A DNA stretch of 9,877 bases from Chloroflexota bacterium (GTDB taxonomy: Bacteria > Chloroflexota > Limnocylindria > QHBO01). The stretch spans positions 1 through 9,877 of the forward strand of contig JADLBB010000013.1 in NCBI GenBank assembly GCA_020848055.1. Direction: 5' to 3'. Shown here one piece after another: positions 1 to 6,652 of the stretch (position 1 is its first letter; each line of letters begins with the position of its first letter). The notes beneath the pieces were generated by a model. It worked only from the letters and a program-made list of their open reading frames with translations, did not search any database and had not been told where the DNA came from. The position numbers and the translations under genes are program-made.

Positions 1-875
1 ACTACGGCTCGGTCAAGGCGCTGACCGACCTGACCCTCGACGTGCGGCAGGGCGAGATCTTCGGATTCCTGGGGCCCAACGGCGCCGGCAAGTCGACCAC
101 CATCCGCACGCTGCTCGGCTTCCTCCACGCCACGCGAGGCTCGGCCTCGGTGCTGGGCCTCGACATCGGCACTCAATCGGTCGCGATCAGGGAGCGCGTG
201 GGCTACCTGCCGGGCGGCATCGCGCTGTATGACTCGCTGACCGGCGAGGGCGTGCTCGACTACCTGGCCGACCTGCAGGGCCGCAAGCCATACCGCCGCG
301 CGGAGCTGTGCGATCGGCTCGAATTGCCGGCGTCGGTCCTGCGCCGGCGGGTGCGCGACTACTCGCGCGGAATGCGCCAGAAGATCGGGGTCGTGCAGGC
401 GCTGCAGCACGATCCGGAGGTGGCGATCCTGGACGAGCCGACCGAGGGCCTCGACCCGCTCATGCAACAGGCGTTCTATCGCATCCTTGACGACCTGCGC
501 TCCGAGGGCCGCACGATCTTCTTCAGTTCGCACCAGCTGTTCGAGGTCGAACGTCTTTGCGACCGGGTAGCGATCGTTCGCGACGGCAGGCTGATGGCCA
601 TCCACGCCATGGCCGAGTTGCTCAACCGGCGCCGCCGTCGGGTGACGATCCGCTGGCGCGGAGCCGCGCCCGACCCGGCCACGCTCCCCGGCCTGAGCGA
701 CGCCCAGGTCGATGGGTCGCGCATCATCGGCACGCTATCGGGCGAGATCGCAGGATTCGTGCGCTCCATCGCCTCGCCCAACCTGGACGACCTCACCATC
801 GAGCCCGCCAGCCTGGAGGAGGCGTTCCTGGAGTACTACGCCACCGATGAGCCGGATGGAGCGACAGCGGAATGA
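1..875 (+). CDS. ABC transporter ATP-binding protein (5' truncated by window edge)
   Basis: This is the cytoplasmic ATPase of an ABC-2 type exporter, driving the permease encoded directly downstream. The frame is open to the window edge (first whole codon at 3). The GTG at 42 lies inside the conserved strand before Walker A, so it is not the start and some N-terminal residues are missing. Visible motifs are Walker A GPNGAGKST (72-98), signature YSRGMRQ (360-380), Walker B with DEPTEGLDP (about 420-458) and the H-loop SSH (His codon 531-533). After about 625 comes a family-typical C-terminal extension ending in ASLEEAFLEYY. The Q-loop position reads GYLPGG, so the usual Gln is Gly (about 213). 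It overlaps the permease by ATGA (872-875), which implies one mRNA and coupled translation. The transported substrate cannot be read from the sequence; drug, lipid or polyketide export are family possibilities. Confidence 0.93.
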   Translation, partial: YGSVKALTDLTLDVRQGEIFGFLGPNGAGKSTTIRTLLGFLHATRGSASVLGLDIGTQSVAIRERVGYLPGGIALYDSLTGEGVLDYLADLQGRKPYRRAELCDRLELPASVLRRRVRDYSRGMRQKIGVVQALQHDPEVAILDEPTEGLDPLMQQAFYRILDDLRSEGRTIFFSSHQLFEVERLCDRVAIVRDGRLMAIHAMAELLNRRRRRVTIRWRGAAPDPATLPGLSDAQVDGSRIIGTLSGEIAGFVRSIASPNLDDLTIEPASLEEAFLEYYATDEPDGATAE

Positions 876-1675
876 ACGGCAGGCTGGTGCTCCAGACCGT
901 GCGCTGGCAGGCGGTGCGCCTCGCGGCCGTGGTCGTGGCCGGCGTCGCGTGGGGGGCGCTGATGCCGTTCGTCTACACCCAGTTCAGCGACCTCATCCGC
1001 GAGATGGCGAACTCGGGGCAGATCCCCCAGGAGCTGCTGAACTTCGGGTCGGGATCGCTGACATCGGTGTCCGGCACCATAACGCTCGGGCTCCAGCACC
1101 CGATCGCGATCGCGCTGGTGGCCATCTTCGCCGTCGGAGCGGCCTCGACCGCCGTCGCCGGTGAGCGCGCGCGTGGCACGCTGGAGGTGCTCCTGGCGCG
1201 GCCGATCTCGCGCACTCGACTGTACTGGAGCCTGCTCGTCGGAATCGGCATCGCAACCTTCGTCGCGTTCGGAGCGGTCCTGGGCGGTGCGATCGGCGGC
1301 ACGATCGCCTTCGGCCTGGCCGACCAGGTCGAGCTGGGTCGCCTGCCCTGGGTGATCCTCAACGGCTTCGGCCTGTGGGCCGCGTTCCTGACCTTCAGCC
1401 TCGCCGCCTCGATCACCTTCGATCGCCCCGGGCCCGCCATCGGCATCAGCCTGGCCTGGTTGCTGATCCACTACTTCCTGGAGATCCTCGGCTCACTGTG
1501 GACCGATGCGGCCTGGACCCAGCAGTACTCGCTGCTGCATCACTTCAACCCAGGAGCCATCCTGTCGGGCAACGGTGATCCGATGGACCTCGTCATCGTG
1601 CTCGTCGCAACCGTCGTGCCGATCTCCTACGCGCTGTACCTCTTCCCGCAGCGCGACCTGGCCGCACCCTCCTGA
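872..1675 (+). CDS. ABC-2 type transporter permease
   Basis: This is the membrane subunit partnering the upstream ATPase. It has 267 residues with about six hydrophobic segments (near 17-37, 78-96, 118-148, 158-182, 187-209 and 239-258). After segment 2 lies the stretch AGERARGTLEVLLARPISR (residues 96-114), the cytoplasmic coupling motif typical of the ABC2_membrane_2 permeases. The first extracytoplasmic loop (about 38-77) is the largest soluble part. The start is the ATG of the ATGA overlap, and the weak GGAG at 857-860 could serve as ribosome binding site. The gene ends 20 bp before the stop codon of the converging cyclase-like gene, with no recognisable T-tract terminator between them. 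As a single half-size permease it would act as a homodimer with two ATPase copies. Substrate unknown. Confidence 0.92.
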   Translation: MNGRLVLQTVRWQAVRLAAVVVAGVAWGALMPFVYTQFSDLIREMANSGQIPQELLNFGSGSLTSVSGTITLGLQHPIAIALVAIFAVGAASTAVAGERARGTLEVLLARPISRTRLYWSLLVGIGIATFVAFGAVLGGAIGGTIAFGLADQVELGRLPWVILNGFGLWAAFLTFSLAASITFDRPGPAIGISLAWLLIHYFLEILGSLWTDAAWTQQYSLLHHFNPGAILSGNGDPMDLVIVLVATVVPISYALYLFPQRDLAAPS

Positions 1676-1695
1676 TACCTTCCTGATCGACGGGC

Positions 1696-4344
1696 TCAGG
1701 CCTCGAGGGCGTAGGCCACCGCATCGGTCACCAACATTCGCTCGCCCTCTGCCCACGCCTCGCCCGTCAGCGGGTCGTCGTGCAGGGTCTTGGGGTCGAA
1801 CGCGAGGACCTCACGGTTCCACGGGTTGAGCCCGGTGCCGCTCTTGCGCTCGATGGTGGCCGCGGCACCGGCAATGCGGGCCGCGCGCTGGCGGTCGCCG
1901 CTGCGTTCGGCGACGATCGAGAGCGCGTCGAACAACAGCGCGTAGCCGGTCACGTCCCCGGCCTCCTCGAAGATCCGCAACGCGCGCCTGAACCGGCCCG
2001 CTGCCTCCTCCAGCAGGGCAGGATCCGGGGTCTCTGACGATTGGTGCTCCTTGAGCGCGGCCAGCCCGATGGTGTAGCCGGCCCAGGCGACCATGAACGT
2101 GTCGCCGACCGCCTCGAACGCGGCCAGGGCGTTCTCGGCGTGCACTCTCGCCGGGTCGCTGTCGGTGGCCCAGGCCAGGTTGGCGAGCGCCCACTCGGTC
2201 CGGCCGATGCCCAGTCGATCGTCGAGCTCGGTGAAGATCGCCAGGGCCTGGTTGATCATTTCGCTCGCGGCCGCCGTCTCGGAGTCGCTCAACCCGCCCA
2301 TCACGGTCCAGGTGAACGACAGGCCGTACAGGGCCTCGGCCAGTCCGGCCCGGTCGCCGAGCTCGCGACGCAGGCTGACCTCGGCGGTGTAGTACTCGCG
2401 CGCCATCGCCTGGTCGCCGAGCCAGTAGGCAAGGCCCGCGGCGGCCGACAGCGCGTCGGCCCGCTCTGCCGGGTGATCGTGGGCATCGGGGAGGCGAAGC
2501 GCTGCGGTGACCCGCTCGAGACCCTCGACCAGGTACCCGCGCATCTGCCAGAAGCGCCACAGGCTCGCTCCCATGCGAAGGGCGACGGCCGCCGAACCGG
2601 CCTCGATGGCCCATGCCATGGCGGCGCGCAGGTTGTCGTGCTCCTCCTCCAGGCGATCCAGCCAGCGTCGCTTGTCGGCCGTCATGACCAGTGGGCCGGC
2701 CCGTGCGGCCATCTCGGCGAAGGCCGCGGCATGCGCAACGCGCAGGTGGGCGAGGCGGCCGAGCGCGGCGGCCCTCTCCTGCGCGTACTCCCGGATCGTC
2801 TCGAGCATCACGAAGCGGGGCTCGCCACCGACTCCCTCCCGTTGCTGCACCAGACTCTTCTCGACCAGCGAGGCCAGGCGATCGATCACGTCAGCGCCGC
2901 CCTCGGCGCACACCCGCTCGACCGCCTCGATCGTCGCGCCGCCGTTGAAGACCGACAGGCACGCGAACAGCACGCGGTCGGGCTCGTCGAGCATGTCGTG
3001 GCTCCACTCGATCGCGCCACGCAGGGTCTGCTGTCGGGCGGGAAGATCGCGCGATCCGCCCTGCAGCAGGCCGAGCCGATCCGTCAACCGTCCGAGCATG
3101 GCCTGCGGCGTCAGGACCCGGATTCGCGCGGCCGCCAGTTCGATCGCCAGGGGCAGGCCGTCGAGGCGAGCGCAGATTTCCGCCACCGCCGGCGCATTCG
3201 CATCGGTCAGCTCGAAGCCGGGCCGGATGGCGCGAGCGCGTTCGACGAACAGGGCGACCGACTCGTAACGCGCCAGTTCCGCCAATGGCGGCAGGCGCGC
3301 GGGGTCGGGCAGGCGCAGCGGCGGGACCAGGTACTCCCGCTCACCGGCGACGTTGAGGACGATCCGCGAGCTGACGATGAGCTTGAGGTTCGGACATCGG
3401 ACCAGGAGCGGGCCCAGGGACGTGGCGGCGTCGGCGACCTGCTCGAAGTTGTCGAGCACCAGCAGCATGGCGCGCGTGCCGATGTGATCGGTCAGGCGTT
3501 CGAGCGGCGTGCTCCCGCCTCGATCCGGCAGGTTCAGGACCTGGGCGATGGTCGGAAGCACCAGGTCAGGTTCGGTCAGGGTCGTCAGCTCGACGAAGAA
3601 GACCCCGTCGGGGTAGTGCCGCAGGGCGTCCGTCGCGACCTCCAGGGATAGGCGCGTCTTGCCGGTGCCGCCCGGCCCGGTGAGCGTCAACAACCGGGCG
3701 TCGACCAGCAGTGCGGCAACCTCCGCGATCTCGCGCTCGCGGCCGAGGAACGTGGTCAGCCGGTTCGGCAGGTTGTTGGGCGTGGCGTCGAACGAGCTGA
3801 TGGCCGGGAACTCGTTGTCAAGCCCATCGATCACCAACTGCCAGAGATGCTCGGGGTGCTCGAGATCCTTGAGCCGATGGTCGCCCATGTCGCGGGCGCC
3901 GACGCCCGAGGGCAACTCGCCGGCGACGAGCGCGTGCGTCGCCTCCGACAGCAGGACCTGGCCCCCGTGCGCCGCGCCGGCGATGCGAGCGGCGCGATGA
4001 ACGTTGATGCCCGCGTAAGTGTCAGCCGAGAAGCTGGCCTCCCCGGTGTGCATGCCGACTCGGACCCGAACGGTCGCGTCCGGCGGCCAGCCCTCGGCGG
4101 CCAGCGACCGTTGCACGTCGACCGCCGCCGCGACCGCTTCGGCGGCACTCGCGAAGGTCACGAAGAAGGAGTCGCCCTCCGTGCCGACCTCCACGCCGCC
4201 GTGCGCCATCCAGGCATCCCGCAGCAGCGCGTGGTGGCGGTCGAGGAGCGCGCCCCAACCGGCACCCTGGCTGCGGACCAGGCGAGTCGACCCCTCGATA
4301 TCGGTGAAGACGAAGGTGACCGTCCCGGTCAACAGCTCAGGCAT
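1696..4344 (-). CDS. Class III cyclase-like / STAND ATPase / TPR signalling protein
   Basis: This 882-residue cytoplasmic protein has three parts. Residues 6-140 are a class III nucleotide cyclase homology domain (FVFTDIEGST 11-20; TEGDSFF 55-61; VHRAARI 115-121). Residues about 195-530 are a STAND/NB-ARC-like ATPase with P-loop GPGGTGKT (223-230), Walker B LLVLDN (294-299), SSR (325-327), GLPLA (396-400) and LETIREYA (514-521). Residues about 555-830 are helical TPR-like repeats. The two metal-binding Asp are kept (D15, D58) and so is the transition-state Arg (R120). The Lys and Asp that select adenine are Gly54 and Thr109, and the usual Asn is His116, so cyclase activity is doubtful. This set of changes is, from memory, common in the actinobacterial/Chloroflexota LuxR-like ATPase family. 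That family often has a helix-turn-helix, but none is visible here. ATG 4344 is preceded by a TANNNT box. Confidence 0.9.
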   Translation of the reverse strand: MPELLTGTVTFVFTDIEGSTRLVRSQGAGWGALLDRHHALLRDAWMAHGGVEVGTEGDSFFVTFASAAEAVAAAVDVQRSLAAEGWPPDATVRVRVGMHTGEASFSADTYAGINVHRAARIAGAAHGGQVLLSEATHALVAGELPSGVGARDMGDHRLKDLEHPEHLWQLVIDGLDNEFPAISSFDATPNNLPNRLTTFLGREREIAEVAALLVDARLLTLTGPGGTGKTRLSLEVATDALRHYPDGVFFVELTTLTEPDLVLPTIAQVLNLPDRGGSTPLERLTDHIGTRAMLLVLDNFEQVADAATSLGPLLVRCPNLKLIVSSRIVLNVAGEREYLVPPLRLPDPARLPPLAELARYESVALFVERARAIRPGFELTDANAPAVAEICARLDGLPLAIELAAARIRVLTPQAMLGRLTDRLGLLQGGSRDLPARQQTLRGAIEWSHDMLDEPDRVLFACLSVFNGGATIEAVERVCAEGGADVIDRLASLVEKSLVQQREGVGGEPRFVMLETIREYAQERAAALGRLAHLRVAHAAAFAEMAARAGPLVMTADKRRWLDRLEEEHDNLRAAMAWAIEAGSAAVALRMGASLWRFWQMRGYLVEGLERVTAALRLPDAHDHPAERADALSAAAGLAYWLGDQAMAREYYTAEVSLRRELGDRAGLAEALYGLSFTWTVMGGLSDSETAAASEMINQALAIFTELDDRLGIGRTEWALANLAWATDSDPARVHAENALAAFEAVGDTFMVAWAGYTIGLAALKEHQSSETPDPALLEEAAGRFRRALRIFEEAGDVTGYALLFDALSIVAERSGDRQRAARIAGAAATIERKSGTGLNPWNREVLAFDPKTLHDDPLTGEAWAEGERMLVTDAVAYALEA

Positions 4345-4353
4345 CGCCGCACC

Positions 4354-4359
4354 AGTCTA
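4354..4359 (-). promoter_or_regulatory. -10 box (TAGACT) for the cyclase/STAND gene
   Basis: Read on the minus strand, TAGACT lies 9 nt before the ATG at 4344. A -10 hexamer there would start transcription within a few bases of the start codon, giving a leaderless or nearly leaderless mRNA. No Shine-Dalgarno sequence is seen before the ATG. No TTGACA-like -35 box is visible. Confidence 0.45.
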
Positions 4360-4393
4360 GGGCGGTATCGGGGCACCGCGCGATCCCATCGAC

Positions 4394-4399
4394 TACCCT
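4394..4399 (+). promoter_or_regulatory. -10 box (TACCCT) for the EamA transporter, leaderless type
   Basis: TACCCT is followed by exactly 7 nt and then the ATG at 4407, which is where a -10 element would place the transcription start. There is no Shine-Dalgarno sequence. The same 9-mer CTACCCTGC, at the same distance from ATG, precedes hutI (8657-8665), which supports a real element. Confidence 0.55.
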
Positions 4400-4406
4400 G
4401 CTGCGA

Positions 4407-5330
4407 ATGCGCGCCATCGTCGAACTGCTCCGCGACAGACCGATGCTGGCCGGAGCCCTGGGCGCACTGACGATCGCGTTCTCAGCCATCTTCGTACGCC
4501 TCGCGGACGTTTCGCCATCGACCGCCGCCGTCTTTCGCTGCGCCTACGCCCTGCCGCCACTGGCTCTGCTGGCGTGGGCCGAGCGCCGACGGTACGGGCC
4601 GAGGGCCGGCGCAGAGATCCGGCTGGCGTGGATCGCGGGCATCTTCTTCGCGATCGACCTGGTGCTGTGGCACCACACCATCGGCCTGCTGGGGGCGGGG
4701 CTGGCGACAGTGCTGGGCAATACGCAGGTCGTGATGGTGCCGCTGGCGGCGTGGCTGCTGATGGGCGAGCGGCCCGGAGCCAGGGTCGCCGCGGCCGTCC
4801 CGCTGGTCATGATCGGCGTGATCCTGATCTCCGGCCTGCTGGGCCAGGGAGCGTACGGCAGCGATCCGCTGCTGGGCGTGGCTTTCGGCATCGGGACCGG
4901 CGCCTCGTACGCCGCGTTCCTGCTCGTCCAGCGCCAGGCCAACGCCGATCACCGCCGGCCGGCGAGCCCGCTGTTCGACGCGACCGCCTCGGCGGCCATC
5001 GTGGCGTTGCTCATCGGTCTGCCGCTGGGAGAGATCGACCTGGCGCCGTCCTGGCCGGCCCACGGCTGGCTCATCGCCCTGGGCCTGCTGGTGCAGGTCG
5101 TGGGCTGGCTGCTGATCAGCACCGGGCTGCCGCGGCTGCCGGCGGCCATCACCTCGGTCCTGCTGACGATCCAGCCGGTCGCATCGGTGCTGCTCGGCAT
5201 CTGGCTGCTGTCGGAGACCCCGTCGGCGCTGCAGCTGGTCGGCGTCGGGTTCGTCGTCATCGGCCTGCTGGTCGCCACCCTGCGCGTGCGGCCACACCGA
5301 TGGCGCCGCGCTCAACCGGAGGTCGGCTAG
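4407..5330 (+). CDS. EamA/DMT-family transporter
   Basis: This is an integral inner-membrane protein of 307 residues with about ten hydrophobic helices in two repeated halves, the usual size and form of the drug/metabolite transporter superfamily. Repeat 1 shows AFSAIFVRLADVSPSTAAVFR (near 24-44) and the LGAGLATVLGNTQVVMVPLAAWLLMGE stretch (about 95-121). Repeat 2 shows the matching TIQPVASVLLGIWLLSETPSALQLVG pattern (about 254-279). The basic C-terminal tail (RVRPHRWRRAQPEVG) should be cytoplasmic by the positive-inside rule. Family members export amino acids, purines, drugs or other small metabolites; the substrate cannot be named here. It is a single gene divergent from the cyclase-like gene, with its own leaderless-type promoter. 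Its TAG stop overlaps the TAG stop of the converging kinase. Confidence 0.92.
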   Translation: MRAIVELLRDRPMLAGALGALTIAFSAIFVRLADVSPSTAAVFRCAYALPPLALLAWAERRRYGPRAGAEIRLAWIAGIFFAIDLVLWHHTIGLLGAGLATVLGNTQVVMVPLAAWLLMGERPGARVAAAVPLVMIGVILISGLLGQGAYGSDPLLGVAFGIGTGASYAAFLLVQRQANADHRRPASPLFDATASAAIVALLIGLPLGEIDLAPSWPAHGWLIALGLLVQVVGWLLISTGLPRLPAAITSVLLTIQPVASVLLGIWLLSETPSALQLVGVGFVVIGLLVATLRVRPHRWRRAQPEVG

Positions 5331-6652
5331 GGATTCAGCCTCTCGGGCAGCGTCACGGCGAAGCAGGTGCGCCCCGCCGCGGAGCTCACGTCGATCGAGC
5401 CGCCGTGGCGCACGACCACGTTGTGCGAGATGTGCAGGCCCAGGCCGGTCCCTCGGCCGGGCTCCTTGGTAGTGTAGAACGGCTCGAACAGGCGCAGGCG
5501 CACGTCGTCGGGGATGGGTGGGCCGCTGTTGCAGATCGACACCCGCACGCCGTCCCCGTCGGGCGCGCGCTCCGCGCGGATCTCGATGCGGCCGGCACCG
5601 TCCATGGCGTCGATCGCGTTGTCGACGATGTTGGTCCACACCTGGTTTAGCTCCGAGCCGTATGCCTCGATCTCGGGCAGGTCGTCGGCGAGGTCGATCG
5701 CCAGGTCCACGTCGCGCAGGCGATGCCGCAGGATGACCAGCGTCTGCTCTATCCCGATGCGGACGTCGATGCGCTGCACCGGCGCCTGGTCGAGGTAGGT
5801 GTAGCCCTTCACGGCCGCCACGATCTCGCCGATCCGCTCGAGCGCCATGGTCAACTCGCCGAGCAACTGACGGACCGCTGCGTCCGCCGCCAGCCAGGGC
5901 CGGACATCGGGCGCCACGTTCGCCAGGGATTGGGGCGTCCAACCGGCGGCCAGCAGCGCGCTGGCGGCCTGCGGGTCGCTGATGAGCGACTCGAGCTCCG
6001 ACATGCGATCGGCCCGCTCGAGGGCGGTGCGTGGAGGCCTCGTGTCGCCGGGTGGCTGAGGTGGCGGGACGGGCCGCGGCAGCGACTCCGCGGCGGCGAT
6101 CGCCTCGCCCAGCGCCACGACCGAACGGCGGGCGGCTGCCGCCGGATTGTTCAACTCATGCGCGAGGCCCGCGGCCAGCGTTCCCAGCCCAGCCAGCTTC
6201 TCGCGCGCGCGGAGGAGCGACTCCATGGCTCTCAGGCGGGAGACCGCCGTCCCGATCACCCCCAGCGCCACCTCGGGGCCGGCTGCCAGCAGCTCGCGGA
6301 TGGCCTCGACCGGGATGCGCAGGACCTCGGCCGCTCCGATCGCGCGAACCGTGGCGAGGCGACGCCCGCCCTCGAGGGCCGCGATCTCACCCTGCAGCTC
6401 ACCCGGTCCGACGACGGCCAGGTCGACCTCGTTCGAGCCGGAGCGCTTCGTGACCTTCAGCTCGCCCTCGAGGATCACGTACAGGGCGTCCGCGGTGTCG
6501 CCCTCAACGATGATCGCCTCCCCCGGCTCGAGATCGACGACGTCGCCCATGGCCACGAGCCGCTCCAGGGGCGCATCGGCCAGCCCTCCGAACAGCGGGG
6601 TCGCGCGCAGGCGCTCGATGATCTCGGCGGTGCGAAGGTGTTCGTGGCTCAC
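5327..6652 (-). CDS. Soluble histidine kinase with N-terminal cyclic-nucleotide-binding domain
   Basis: This 441-residue sensor kinase has no membrane segment. Residues about 14-125 are a CAP_ED-type cyclic-nucleotide-binding domain. Its phosphate-binding cassette is intact by eye: GEIAAL (88-93), with Glu89 for the ribose and Arg98 in RRLATV for the cyclic phosphate. The phospho-acceptor is His165 in AGLAHELNNP (161-170). A Pro-rich insertion (about 191-207) and helices follow, before the ATPase domain: N-box NIVDNAIDAM (341-350), CNSGPPIP (374-381), FEPFYTTK (389-396) and GTGLGL (401-406). The G1 Asp is Asn375, a variant also seen in other kinases. The start is GTG at 6652, overlapping the upstream TGA as GTGA, so translation is probably coupled to the receiver-reductase gene. 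It is the likely kinase for that receiver (inference from operon and domains). The ligand could be cAMP, cGMP or something else. Confidence 0.93.
   Translation of the reverse strand: MSHEHLRTAEIIERLRATPLFGGLADAPLERLVAMGDVVDLEPGEAIIVEGDTADALYVILEGELKVTKRSGSNEVDLAVVGPGELQGEIAALEGGRRLATVRAIGAAEVLRIPVEAIRELLAAGPEVALGVIGTAVSRLRAMESLLRAREKLAGLGTLAAGLAHELNNPAAAARRSVVALGEAIAAAESLPRPVPPPQPPGDTRPPRTALERADRMSELESLISDPQAASALLAAGWTPQSLANVAPDVRPWLAADAAVRQLLGELTMALERIGEIVAAVKGYTYLDQAPVQRIDVRIGIEQTLVILRHRLRDVDLAIDLADDLPEIEAYGSELNQVWTNIVDNAIDAMDGAGRIEIRAERAPDGDGVRVSICNSGPPIPDDVRLRLFEPFYTTKEPGRGTGLGLHISHNVVVRHGGSIDVSSAAGRTCFAVTLPERLNP

Noticed and set aside
1676..1695. Terminator between the converging ABC permease and cyclase/STAND genes
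   Set aside because: The gap is 20 bp with no stem or T-run. The nearby CCTCGAGG palindrome (1701-1708) is inside the coding sequence and too short.
1..1740. Strong excess of GATC tetramers (about 25 by eye in the first 1.7 kb)
   Set aside because: Most are explained by near-exclusive use of ATC for Ile after a codon ending in G, together with GAT-C junctions, so codon bias accounts for it without invoking a methylation signal.
2041..3651. Long plus-strand open frame opposite the cyclase/STAND gene
   Set aside because: Its translation has no recognisable family and is rich in Arg/Gly/Gln/His, as expected for the antisense of a GC-rich gene. The minus strand carries clear domains throughout.
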